DNA of 64,000 nucleotides from positions 62,001 to 126,000 of the forward strand of contig NZ_OY776574.1 of NCBI RefSeq assembly GCF_963675815.1, written 5' to 3'. This document shows positions 8,430 to 16,646 of the stretch, piece after piece. Every line of letters starts with the position of its first letter. Within the stretch, counting starts at the first letter, position 1. A program made the translations under genes and the position numbers. This stretch comes from an uncultured Desulfuromusa sp. Lineage in GTDB: Bacteria; Desulfobacterota; Desulfuromonadia; Desulfuromonadales; Geopsychrobacteraceae. The notes under the pieces are model-generated. The model was not told the DNA's origin and did not search any database. It saw only the letters and a list, made by a program, of their open reading frames with translations.

Positions 8430-8804
8430 ATGGCTATCGTTTGGACGACAATTGAAAAGGATGAAAATGGTCGATATGTAGAATCCGGCTTCCATACAAC
8501 CGAACCAGAAAAATGGCTACGCTGTATCAATGTCGACGACCCGGAGGAGTTCATTGCCCACATGCATCGCTTCAGAAGCATTCCCTCAGCCCCCCTCCCC
8601 AGAGACAATTATGAGAAGGTGTGCGCAGAATATGGGGTATCTCCGTTGGATGAATCAGCCCTCGATTTTTACGGCACAACGAGCAGCTCAATGGGCACAA
8701 ACAACTACCGACTGCACGCCAACGCTGACACCAGAGACCTTGCAACTGCAAATAGAATCCATGAATTACGTTACCGTGCAATCATGAAGAGCAAGCTCGC
8801 ATAG
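8430..8804 (+). CDS. Hypothetical protein (124 aa)
   Basis: A 124-residue soluble protein with an AAAGGAG RBS six bases before the ATG. It starts MAIVWTTIEKDENGRY and has mixed charge, with aromatic residues concentrated in the first half, no membrane span and a single pair of well-separated Cys. I do not recognise a domain. It follows the trigger-factor-like gene by 123 bases and precedes DAHP synthase by 173 bases on the same strand, so it may belong to the same transcription unit. Confidence 0.7.
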   Translation: MAIVWTTIEKDENGRYVESGFHTTEPEKWLRCINVDDPEEFIAHMHRFRSIPSAPLPRDNYEKVCAEYGVSPLDESALDFYGTTSSSMGTNNYRLHANADTRDLATANRIHELRYRAIMKSKLA

Positions 8805-8903
8805 GCCGCTGATCATCCAACTCCCAGCGTGAAACCTATGACACAATATCAGCAGTGCTAGTCTTTGAATCCGAACTGCAACGCAACACCTGACTCCACA
8901 TCT

Positions 8904-8935
8904 CGGATAACTGGAGCTCTGGCGACTGTTATCCG
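8904..8935 (+). repeat. 8-bp inverted repeat upstream of DAHP synthase
   Basis: CGGATAAC (8904-8911) and GTTATCCG (8928-8935) form a perfect repeat with a 16-base spacer, 42 bases before the DAHP synthase start. Possible operator or leader hairpin; no T tract. Confidence 0.35.
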
Positions 8936-8977
8936 TTGAGTCAAGCAAACTGGAATCTTCTTCACTGAGGCAAAAGC

Positions 8978-10033
8978 ATGAAGCAAACAGAAAACCTGAA
9001 TATCAGAAGGTTCAACCCGATAATTTCTCCAGAGGATCTAAAGCAGATCTTTCCTCTTGACGGGAAAACTGCGGATTTTGTTCTATCCTCTCGGCAACAG
9101 ATCAAAGATATTCTTTATCGTCGAGATCAACGCCTTATGGTTGTCGTCGGCCCCTGTTCCATTCATGATTCCAAGGCTGCCCTGGAATATGCTGATCATC
9201 TGGCACAGCTAAAGGCTGAGGTTCAAGATAAGCTCTACCTGGTCATGAGAGTCTACTTTGAAAAACCACGCACGAATGTTGGATGGAAGGGATTGATTAA
9301 CGATCCAGAGCTCAACGGAACTCATCCGATTTCCAAAGGCCTTGGGTTAGCACGACAACTCCTGTGCAATATCAACAGCCGGGGGGTTGCCGTTGCAAAC
9401 GAAGTGCTCGACCCAATTGCCCCTCATTTTTTGGCAGACTTGATCAGCTGGGGGGCTATTGGGGCACGAACCACCGAATCTCAAACCCACAGAGAAATGG
9501 CCAGCGGCCTTTCATTTCCTGTCGGTTTTAAAAACAGTACTGACGGTAATATTAAAATAGCTCTTGATGCTATCAGCACTGCGGCACGACCTCACAGCTT
9601 CATGGGAATCAATCGCAAGGGAACCATTTCTATTGTTGAAACCACAGGAAATCCAGATACTCACATTGTCCTGCGAGGGGGGCATGACAGGCCAAACTAT
9701 TTTCCCGAAGATATTGAGAAAGTTGAATCCCTGTTAAAGAAAGCCAACCAGAAACAGACCATTATGGTGGATTGCAGCCATGGGAATTCCTTCAAAGACT
9801 ACAAACAACAGCATCAGGTCCTGTCGCAGGTTGTCGATCAACGGCTTCAAGGCAACCGTTCGATCCGCGGAATAATGATTGAAAGCAATTTGAACGCAGG
9901 GAACCAACCACTCCATAATGATGTCAGCAAGCTCAAGTATGGGGTTTCCGTAACAGATGCCTGTCTCGACTGGGAATCAACAAGGCTGATGCTGCTTGAA
10001 GCGGCCAAAAGGCTTGGAGAAGTAAAAAGCTGA
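8978..10033 (+). CDS. aroG: 3-deoxy-7-phosphoheptulonate (DAHP) synthase, class I AroG/F/H type
   Basis: Condenses phosphoenolpyruvate and erythrose 4-phosphate, the first step of the shikimate pathway, in the cytoplasm. The 351-residue length matches the AroA-I-alpha family. Visible family motifs include VGPCSIHD, MRVYFEKPRTNVGWKGLINDP, the GARTTESQTHR loop, PVGFKN, ILRGG-like VLRGGHDRPNY, DCSHGNS and IESNLNAGNQ. An isoenzyme assignment (AroF, AroG or AroH) cannot be made by eye. It follows the aromatic-transport and chaperone genes, though no functional link needs to exist; it may simply be a housekeeping neighbour. Confidence 0.93.
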   Translation: MKQTENLNIRRFNPIISPEDLKQIFPLDGKTADFVLSSRQQIKDILYRRDQRLMVVVGPCSIHDSKAALEYADHLAQLKAEVQDKLYLVMRVYFEKPRTNVGWKGLINDPELNGTHPISKGLGLARQLLCNINSRGVAVANEVLDPIAPHFLADLISWGAIGARTTESQTHREMASGLSFPVGFKNSTDGNIKIALDAISTAARPHSFMGINRKGTISIVETTGNPDTHIVLRGGHDRPNYFPEDIEKVESLLKKANQKQTIMVDCSHGNSFKDYKQQHQVLSQVVDQRLQGNRSIRGIMIESNLNAGNQPLHNDVSKLKYGVSVTDACLDWESTRLMLLEAAKRLGEVKS

Positions 10034-10170
10034 TATCAAAACCCTCACCGAAAAGTCCTCGGTCCCAGATTATTTTTCGAAATGGAAAAACAGAGTAGTA
10101 TCACACAATAAAATATATACGGCGGGGCTGTTTGTTTCGAGTAACTGAATAAACCCAAAAACATCGAAAC

Positions 10171-11084
10171 TTATTCAGCCACAGTCTTTGCTGCCTGCCG
10201 GACAGTGGCATAATCGTCCTGAGAGCATCGTCTTTGAACGATAAACACACTGCTTAGAATCAAAACTCCACCGATTGACTGAATAAGTGTAATCCTGTCT
10301 CCTACCAGAAAATATGCAAGAACTAAGGTAACAACAGGTTCAAAAGAAGAAATAATTGCCGACTTTGAAGCACCGAGAATTTCCAGAGCTTTAAACAGAG
10401 CTATTATTCCAATCAGGGTCGGGATAATGGCCAACAACACCGCAGGCACAACATCAACGGAAGAATATTGGAAGCTTAAAGTTCCTTCCCAGAGTGATTT
10501 AAGAGTAAAGAAAACAACAGAAAAAGCTGCCATATATGCCAGAGAAACAATCGGCTTAACACCATCCAGAATTATTTTATTGCCAACGATGTAAATACTA
10601 AAAAAAATAGCTGTCATAAAAGCCAATACCACCCCACGATAATCAACAGCGTTAAAATCGGTTCCAATAACCAGTAAACAGCCTACCAAAGAGAAAAATA
10701 GAGCCATTGTTTTAGGCATTGTAAACCGCTCTTTTAAAATTAGTGCTGACAAAATGGAGACCAGCATAGGATAGGTGTACAAAATCACCCCCCCCCAAGA
10801 GAGGGAGAAATGTATTTCATTGATAAAAAGAACAGGAGAGAAACATTGACATAGGCAAAGCCTAACCCGATAAGACCGAAAAAATTCTTTCTGCTTGTTC
10901 GCCAGGAAATATTTTTGGCCTGCATATAACCAAACAAAAACACAACAACAATAACAAACCTGAGAAGTAATATTTTTGAAGGATTGCCTCCGTGCAAAAT
11001 CGCTATTTTGGTAATAATTGTTATGGTTGCTGCGGCTACCAGAGATATGAAGATATAAAGCAGGCCCTTATGTCTTAATTCCAT
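10171..11084 (-). pseudogene. EamA/DMT-family permease interrupted at a nine-G homopolymer
   Basis: Two adjoining frames encode one drug/metabolite transporter (EamA type, ten helices). The N-terminal part begins MELRHKGLLYIFIS at 11084, reads through helices 1-3 and stops just after a poly-G run. The C-terminal part continues in another frame from VILYTYPMLVSILSALILKERF to 10171. The break lies exactly at nine consecutive G (plus-strand C at 10788-10796); seven or ten G would restore one continuous frame. It is therefore a frameshift mutation, a phase-variable tract or a homopolymer sequencing error. Start at 11084 is preferred over the upstream Met because a GGTGGG precedes it. It is convergent with DAHP synthase and substrate is unknown. 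Confidence 0.75.
10788..10796. repeat. Homopolymer of nine C (G on the coding strand) inside the permease gene
   Basis: Nine C in a row at the precise point where the permease frame breaks. Such tracts are classical slipped-strand contingency sites. Confidence 0.85.
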
Positions 11085-11171
11085 TTCCCACCATATTATA
11101 CTGACAGAGTACAAGTTTCACAAACAACGAAGCCAGCAGACCTTGCTGAAAAAGCCAACAAAGGTCAAAAA

Positions 11172-11213
11172 TAAAAACGCCCCTCCCGGAGAACACTCAT
11201 TCTCAGGAGGGGC
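11172..11213 (-). terminator. Terminator of the porin gene
   Basis: GCCCCTCC (11179-11186) pairs with GGAGGGGC (11206-11213), with an inner GAGAA/TTCTC stem. Read on the minus strand it is followed by TTTTTATTTTT. Confidence 0.85.
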
Positions 11214-11254
11214 AACACATCCAAACACACCCGCTTAGTTTGTATTTGAAAACT

Positions 11255-12493
11255 TTAGAATTTGTATGTCACAAAGAAACGAGTATCTTTTGCGTCAAAA
11301 CCTTTACCATAGTAATTATCAACAATGGCATGCCTTACACGCAAGCCAAGGCCTTCGAGACCTCCCGAAAAAGCATACTGGACATTGAAGTCTGTTTCTT
11401 TCGAGTCAACCGATGCACGCGACACAGCTTCAACACCATCATACTCAGCATGGAAGACATAAGCACTCAATCCATTGACACCCAAGCGGCCGAAATTATA
11501 GGAAAGTTTCGCGCCATATGCATCTTCATCAGCAAGCAGACCTGCATTCAAAACTTGCTGAATAATGGCTTTGCTGTATCCCCATGGGTCATAGATAGGA
11601 TCGTCACCAGTTTTTGAGTACATTGCCGTGAAATTAAAGCCATAAGCTGCAACACCTGCATTGACACCAAACTGGTATGTATCGATGTCTGTTTCACCAT
11701 CACCGAAACGAATACTTAAAGCATCGCCATCATCTTGTTGATCGGCATACGTCATGCCACCAAAGACTGTTATGTCATTGATTTTTTTACTCAACTTGGT
11801 CTTGAGATAGTACTGATTAATGACATCGTCCATTTTGAAGCCCCAAGCTTCGACACTCGCCTTTAAGCCATCAATTGGAAGATTGTAGCTAGCGCCCAAA
11901 ATTATCGCGGCTTCATCATCTACAGAGCCATCGTTAGCATAAATCGGACCTGCAATTTGCGACATATTGACAAACGCATCGTCGTCCCAATCTGCTGCGT
12001 CTTCAAGGTAGAAAGCCATCAATTTAAGATTGTCTACACTTTTATTAACAACAGACGCACCACGGAACGTTCTAGGCATCATACGAACAGGATGGAAAAA
12101 CAAAAATGGAGTAAAAAGTTCCTGTGCACCGATTTTAACTGTGGTATCGAAATAGTCACCCTGAACATAGTATTCCTGCAAACGGGTTACACTTTCATGC
12201 CCGCCGGCAAGTAATCCATAAGTTGCCTTATCATCATCACTGTTGAGGTCATTGGTCGTGGCTAAAGCACCACCCAGGGTGATCCCTTTAAAGCTATCGG
12301 TTTTATAGTAGAAAACTCCACCAGCAGCCTGGTCCTGACGATCTGTGTTCCCCCCATCAAAATCCCGGGTAAAATGCAACAGTTCGATTTTGCCTTTAAA
12401 TGTTCCGTTGGCAAACATCTCTTTCAGATTGTCCGCAGCCATGGCCGGTGCGGTCAGGCAAAGCAGCAACAGACTAACAACTAATACTCTCAT
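11255..12493 (-). CDS. Outer-membrane porin (OprD-like beta-barrel)
   Basis: A 412-residue exported protein. Residues 1-19 form a signal peptide (MRVLVVSLLLLCLTAPAMA, then ADN). The mature part is rich in alternating hydrophobic and aromatic strands with acidic turns, contains an early FKGKIELLHFTRDFDGG stretch and ends in Phe (RFFVTYKF), the usual C-terminal signature for outer-membrane barrel assembly. The pattern matches the OprD/major outer-membrane porin type of deltaproteobacteria, about 16-18 strands. It has its own terminator and a long upstream region. It could supply outer-membrane entry for the anionic aromatic substrates implied by the upstream cluster, but it may be a general porin. 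Confidence 0.82.
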   Translation of the reverse strand: MRVLVVSLLLLCLTAPAMAADNLKEMFANGTFKGKIELLHFTRDFDGGNTDRQDQAAGGVFYYKTDSFKGITLGGALATTNDLNSDDDKATYGLLAGGHESVTRLQEYYVQGDYFDTTVKIGAQELFTPFLFFHPVRMMPRTFRGASVVNKSVDNLKLMAFYLEDAADWDDDAFVNMSQIAGPIYANDGSVDDEAAIILGASYNLPIDGLKASVEAWGFKMDDVINQYYLKTKLSKKINDITVFGGMTYADQQDDGDALSIRFGDGETDIDTYQFGVNAGVAAYGFNFTAMYSKTGDDPIYDPWGYSKAIIQQVLNAGLLADEDAYGAKLSYNFGRLGVNGLSAYVFHAEYDGVEAVSRASVDSKETDFNVQYAFSGGLEGLGLRVRHAIVDNYYGKGFDAKDTRFFVTYKF

Positions 12494-12932
12494 GTGTACC
12501 TTCCTCCTTGCTTCTCTGATAATTGATGGTTTTTATAACCATCGCCTTAGTTAGCGGAATGCTATCTCGAAACAGTAACATTCCAAAGTAAAACGCTCGG
12601 AATTCTCACATGCTATATATATGCCATTGAACCACCAACAATCACGCGAAGCTAACTAGCTGAAATTTAATGATTTTTACAATTACCAAAAAAACACCGG
12701 TTTTTTTCTTTTGGGATTTAAAAATCACTGGCCATCACCTGAAAAGAAGACAAGCAGATAAATCGCTGAAATGATTACGGTTTTTTACTTGTAGTGGATT
12801 ATCAAATTGAGAGTGGTTGGAATTGAAGTACCAATCGGCACTATGCGGACCATAAGTGACATATCATTTAGGAAGGAAATGGACTTTTTTAGCCTAACGG
12901 AATAACTAAGAACGTAGAGCACTACTCAATTT
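12494..12932. other. Intergenic region carrying the porin promoter
   Basis: No gene seen. The sequence is AT-rich with several T and A runs. It must contain the promoter of the leftward porin gene, but no clear -24/-12 or -35/-10 pair stands out. Confidence 0.4.
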
Positions 12933-12967
12933 AAAAGCCGCCTCTGAAGCACAGGGGCGGCTTTTTT
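12933..12967. terminator. Bidirectional terminator downstream of slyD
   Basis: AAAAGCCGCC (12933-12942) pairs with GGCGGCTTTT (12956-12965); T residues follow on both strands (TTTTTT on plus, TTTTA on minus). It lies 18 bases beyond the slyD stop codon and mainly serves that leftward gene. Confidence 0.85.
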
Positions 12968-12985
12968 GATAATTTAAACCTGGAG

Positions 12986-13405
12986 TTACAGCACCTCAAC
13001 CAACTCCAGTTCAAAATTAAGATCTTTTCCTGCTAAGGGATGATTTGCATCAAGAAGGATTTCTTCGTCTGACACAGACTTAACAGTCAGCAACGTAGAA
13101 TTCCCATCAGCGTCAGGCACCAGGATCTGCTGCCCTAGTTCTGGGACTCCACCAAGCTGACTCGCATCTGTTTTGATGATCAATTCGGGGTCATGATCTC
13201 CGTAAGCGTCATTCACTCCAATTCGAAATTTCTTGATCTCTCCAAGAGACATTTGCTGGACTGCCTGATCGACTCCGGGTATCACTTGATCAGCACCGAC
13301 CTCAAATTCAAGTGGTGCCCCCTCTGGGGAGGAACCAAAAACGACTCCATCATCTAGAGTCCCAGTGTAGACAACCTTTACTTTTTTACCTAATTCTACT
13401 GCCAT
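12986..13405 (-). CDS. slyD: FKBP-type peptidyl-prolyl isomerase, SlyD family
   Basis: A 139-residue cytoplasmic chaperone/prolyl isomerase. The FKBP half-barrel flanks an IF (insert-in-flap) chaperone domain: YTGTLDDGVVFGSS near the start, VIPGVDQAVQQMSLGE at about 41-56, the DAYGDHDPELI flap and the closing ANHPLAGKDLNFELELVEV, diagnostic of SlyD. It lacks the C-terminal His-rich metal tail of the E. coli protein. A second SlyD paralog lies at 26917-27378. The gene ends in a bidirectional terminator. Confidence 0.92.
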   Translation of the reverse strand: MAVELGKKVKVVYTGTLDDGVVFGSSPEGAPLEFEVGADQVIPGVDQAVQQMSLGEIKKFRIGVNDAYGDHDPELIIKTDASQLGGVPELGQQILVPDADGNSTLLTVKSVSDEEILLDANHPLAGKDLNFELELVEVL

Positions 13406-13633
13406 GATTTACTCCGCGTCGCTTCATAAAGAAAAAAGATAGACGTAGCTATCAGCAAATAATTTTCTCAGCAAATATCTGCATTGTTTGTGCCACGCAT
13501 TGCCACCTGCTCATTGAGGCTAACTTTTTATGAAAAAATCTGTGATTCAGCATCAAAACGACTGAGAAGATTTTAGATAGTTTATTTCTACAAGAATTAA
13601 GAATAGCGGTAAGTCAGATAAAAGCTTTCACAT

Positions 13634-13761
13634 ATGCCGCCTGGAGATAATGGTGAAGTCTGATGAAGACACGATAGGAACGAAATCAAGATGGAATTAA
13701 CGATCCGATAACATCTTTGGGTGGCGTCCAGACAAAGAACAATCTCCGGGGGCATTTTTTT
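13634..13761 (+). ncRNA. Candidate structured non-coding RNA with its own terminator tract
   Basis: Between slyD and moaB, ATGCC-G-CCTGGAGAT (13634-13648) pairs with ATCTCCGGGGGCAT (13742-13755) as a 14-bp helix with one bulged G and one G-U pair. It closes a roughly 93-base interior that contains two more hairpins: GTCT/AGAC with a GATGA loop (13658-13670) and CTTTG/CAAAG with an inner TGG/CCA (13715-13737). Seven T (13755-13761) directly follow the closing helix, as in an intrinsic terminator. No plus-strand gene starts just downstream, so a stand-alone small RNA fits better than a riboswitch. I cannot assign a known family, and no clear promoter is visible. Confidence 0.4.
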
Positions 13762-14043
13762 GTTCCTAAATTTTTCAAGCGGGATGAAATATTGTCAATC
13801 AAGAACAACAGCAAAATTTGTTGCCTCAATCTTTTTGAGATCAACGTCATCCCTGATGTCATTTTGAGACAAATTCATTGAAATCCAGATCGCTGTAAAG
13901 CAGTTTATTTAATCTAGCGAGAGCGTTAAAATACTTTCTTACAAAAGCAATATTATCGTTCTGGCAGAGCTCTCTTGAAGCAGCTAAGAAACGTCGGACA
14001 TGAATCTTATATTCTTTTGCTATCGCTAATGAATAAGAAAATT
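13762..14043. other. Intergenic region downstream of moaB
   Basis: No well-supported gene. A minus-strand frame (13859-14119) overlaps the end of moaB in another frame, has no RBS and matches no known domain; its last 60 residues look protein-like, so a gene remnant cannot be excluded. Confidence 0.35.
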
Positions 14044-14550
14044 CTACCAATTGTGCTGACCGGCACAATCCCGCTGGTCGCCACGGATTTTCTCGATCCC
14101 ATGGCCAAGCACCGGCCATGCGGCTTCCAGATTTTCCACTGCGGCTTTGGGGCTTCCCGGTAAATTAACAATTAAAGATCGCCCACAAATTACCGCAACA
14201 GCCCGTGATAACGCAGCCATCGGCGTTTTCTTGAAACTGTTGGTACGCATAAGTTCACCAATTCCTGGAATTATCCTGGTGGCCACCTGCATAGTCGCTT
14301 CTGGCGTCACATCGCGTGGGGAAACCCCGGTTCCGCCTGTGGTCAGAATCAGATCGGCGATATCCTGCTCGGCCCAATCAAGAAGAGTTTGTGCGATAAG
14401 GTCAAACTCATCAGGAATAATCAAAGCTTTCACGGTTATCATCCCGTAATCAGCAAGCCATGCAGACAGTGCGGGGCCACTCTCATCAACCCGTTCCCCA
14501 CGTGCTCCTTTGTCACTTAACGTTAGTATAGCAACCCTGTTGTACTTCAT
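14044..14550 (-). CDS. moaB: MogA/MoaB-family molybdenum cofactor biosynthesis protein
   Basis: A 168-residue protein that adenylylates molybdopterin before molybdate insertion, or a close paralog. It shows the MoCF-binding signatures ILTLSDKGARGERVDESGP near the N-terminus, LTTGGTGVSPRDVTPEA in the middle and VNLPGSPKAAVENLEA near the C-terminus. The start is placed at 14550 (MKYNRVAIL) because GAGGGAG precedes it by eight bases; an upstream ATG would add nine residues without an RBS. Its presence 12 kb from the molybdoenzyme is consistent with a need for the cofactor, but MogA/MoaB is also a housekeeping function. The MogA versus MoaB distinction is not settled by eye. Confidence 0.9.
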   Translation of the reverse strand: MKYNRVAILTLSDKGARGERVDESGPALSAWLADYGMITVKALIIPDEFDLIAQTLLDWAEQDIADLILTTGGTGVSPRDVTPEATMQVATRIIPGIGELMRTNSFKKTPMAALSRAVAVICGRSLIVNLPGSPKAAVENLEAAWPVLGHGIEKIRGDQRDCAGQHNW

Positions 14551-14619
14551 AAATTCTCCCTCTTGCGGAATATTCAACCTTTACCACCAATCTATGCACT
14601 TTCTGAACCATCAATGTGG

Positions 14620-15522
14620 TTAAACTTTCGAATTATTTCCCAAATGCCCGGTCAGTTCATATTGCCTTTTCAGGGCATCCATCACCGGGGCCGACATCTT
14701 GATCTCACGCACCGAATAGATGGTCTTGGTCTCCTCTTCACGCATCTGCACTAAGGTTTCACGGATCAGAATCTCATTGCGCTTAAAATCAACATACTTC
14801 CACTGCAATCCATCGATCTCTCCAGTGCGCATGCCGGTGAAAAAGCGAACCGTATAATAATCTTTCATGTCCTCTCTGACCTTGGATAAAATCAGGTTGA
14901 CCTCTTCAATGGTGAAAGGATCAACATCGGTCCGGGGAACTTTTAGCGGTTTGATCCCGACAAAGGGCGTGCTAAAATGAAACCTGTCGGCTGCATCACC
15001 TAATATCTGACGCAATGTTGTCATGATGTGGTTGATCCGACTGATTGATAACCCTGTCTTTTTTCCGATCTGGACTTTGGCGAGTGAGGACCGGAATTTT
15101 AGGATATCTCCCTTGGTGATGTGGCTGACATCTTTTTCGCCGAACCAGGGGACAAGATGGGCGTCGATATTGCCCTGTACGGTTTTCTGGTAAGAAATCT
15201 TCCAAGTGATTTCGTTCTCCTGGAACCATTCCTTGACCCACTCTTTAAACAGTTCGGTCTGAGCCTCTCCTACCGACACGACGGTCGTTTCAACTGCGGA
15301 TGTCTGATCAAAGCGAGATAGGTTCTTACTGTCGGGAAAATACTTGGCGTAATCGAAGCTGTCCTGCTTGATCTCCCGATCGATCTGATCCATGAAAGTT
15401 TCCAGTCGCTTCCGGTTTGCCGGGGTGTCGTCAAGAAGCGACTGTTCACGACAGCGGACGCCATTGTAAAAAAAATCAAATTGCAGCTTTCCCGTTTCTT
15501 TTCGTACCCTGATTTTACCCAT
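14620..15522 (-). pseudogene. Tyrosine recombinase/integrase, C-terminally truncated remnant
   Basis: A 300-residue remnant of a phage-type integrase. The N-terminal Arm-binding region (DUF3596 style, KIRVRKETGKLQFDFFYNG) and SAM-like core-binding domain (about 90-190) are intact, and the first catalytic block FTGMRTGEI supplies the first Arg. The frame stops soon after YELTGHLGNNSK, so the HxxR box and nucleophilic Tyr are missing, and no remnant of them is seen downstream. It is very likely inactive. The start is set at 15522 (MGKIRV), which has GGAGGTG six bases upstream. It lies on the 3' side of tRNA-Arg, the usual location for an island integrase. Confidence 0.82.
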
Positions 15523-15759
15523 AGAACACACCTCCACCTGCCATCGGAATTCAAGCTTGGAAGAAGAATTAGTCTCAAAGAAATCTCAGAGGAAACCGGG
15601 ATACACCTCTCAACTCTTTCTAGAGTGGCCAACCCAAAAGCCTCAAATACAACAATCGGAAATTTAGAAAAGATTTGCTTGTTTTTTGGTTGTAAAATCC
15701 AGGAACTAGTTGAGTTCCTTCCGGATCAAGATGATCAAAAGGATTTAAAGAAGGAATAG
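15481..15759 (+). pseudogene. XRE/Cro-type DNA-binding protein, probable remnant without a normal start
   Basis: The frame encodes a small helix-turn-helix protein: FKLGRRISLKEISEETGIHLSTLSRVAN, then NTTIGNLEKICLFFGCKIQELVEF, typical of Cro/CI-like regulators of about 70-80 residues. The only ATG (15481) lies inside the divergent integrase gene and would add an unrelated extension, while no ATG or clear RBS is present near the expected start at about 15530-15560. It is therefore either started from a weak codon or is a fused remnant of the same decayed island as the integrase. Coordinates give the open frame, not a confirmed start. Confidence 0.55.
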
Positions 15760-15857
15760 GTAAATATAAAGTGGGGCAAGGGTCATTTTAAGCTTGACCC
15801 CTTGGCAGGGGAAAACAGGGATTTCCCGGTGTCCAATTCGTCAAATCAGTAAATTTT

Positions 15858-15885
15858 GGGCACAGGGTGGGCACGATTTGGGCAC
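15858..15885. repeat. Three GGGCAC repeats at an exact 11-base period
   Basis: GGGCAC occurs at 15858, 15869 and 15880, so the copies fall on the same DNA face. They lie between the integrase/XRE remnant and the 3' end of tRNA-Arg, where integrase arm-type sites are expected. Confidence 0.5.
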
Positions 15886-15891
15886 GGACAC

Positions 15892-15924
15892 AAAAAAAGG
15901 TTAGCAGTTATCTGCTGACCTTTT
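15892..15924 (-). terminator. Terminator of tRNA-Arg
   Basis: On the minus strand, AAAAGGTCAGCAG pairs with CTGCTAACCTTTT around an ATAA loop and continues into a T tract. It starts nine bases beyond the CCA end. Confidence 0.75.
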
Positions 15925-15932
15925 GATTTTAT

Positions 15933-16009
<77 letters not shown>

Positions 16010-16092
16010 ATGGGCTGTACTATATACGCTATCCCCTTTGTGATTGCAACCGGAAATCCCGGCTCTATTATATTCCTCTTCAGACAATTCGC

Positions 16093-16527
16093 CTAAAATA
16101 TTTTCGAAAGAATTTTTCCGGTGATAATATTCAGAGGATTCGAACGCTCCAGAAAAGGGAAAAACCGTTTCCGCCGCAAGCAAAGCATCTCCATGCGCCG
16201 CAACAATAGTGGGTGCTGTTGATATCGCAGCCCTTGCCGATAAAAATCCAAAGCTTTCTTTTCAAACCCGGCACTGTAGTAAATTCGCCCCAGGTTCAGA
16301 TATATCAACGGGTGGGTTTGATTTTCCTGAAGTGCCTTAAGCCCCATATTGATTGCTTTGGAAAGATTTTTTTGCTCACAGGCCAGGCAGTAGGCCTTAT
16401 AGGATGCCAACAGAGGAGTCATGTCGGTCGCTTTGACCTGGCTGAATAACTCCATAGCCAGCGCAGTATTCCCTTGTTCGACAGCCTCTATTCCTTCGGC
16501 TATCGCGGAATGTTTCGGTCCAATCAT
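16093..16527 (-). CDS. TPR-repeat protein
   Basis: A 144-residue protein with about three tetratricopeptide repeats between residues 5 and 110: the pattern AxxxGxxAxAxELF, then a LxxxxxLIYLNLGRIYYSAGFEKKALDFYRQGL repeat. The basic C-terminus (RRKRFFPFLERSNPLNIITGKI) resembles a tail seen in TPR proteins of related deltaproteobacteria. No signal peptide. A protein-protein interaction role is likely, but the partner is unknown. It stands between tRNA-Arg and a GGDEF gene on the same strand. Confidence 0.82.
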   Translation of the reverse strand: MIGPKHSAIAEGIEAVEQGNTALAMELFSQVKATDMTPLLASYKAYCLACEQKNLSKAINMGLKALQENQTHPLIYLNLGRIYYSAGFEKKALDFYRQGLRYQQHPLLLRRMEMLCLRRKRFFPFLERSNPLNIITGKILSKIF

Positions 16528-16646
16528 AGCTTGTCTCCATACTTTTCATTTAAGTTTTACGCTGGAACCTATTCTAGCTGATTCTATTGCTGATGCAAGA
16601 GAGAGTAAGATTGACGATGCTGAAATCAGCCATTATAAACCAAACC

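Noticed and set aside
13660..13685. Hammerhead-ribozyme-like CTGATGA followed by GAAA inside the candidate RNA
   Set aside because: The bases between them do not form a stem II closing next to the core, and no matching stem III or cleavage site is visible; the CTGATGA bases pair better in a local GTCT/AGAC hairpin.
13859..14119. 86-codon minus-strand ORF overlapping the end of moaB
   Set aside because: Starts inside moaB in another frame, no RBS, no known domain. The tail looks protein-like, so it is noted as a possible remnant only.
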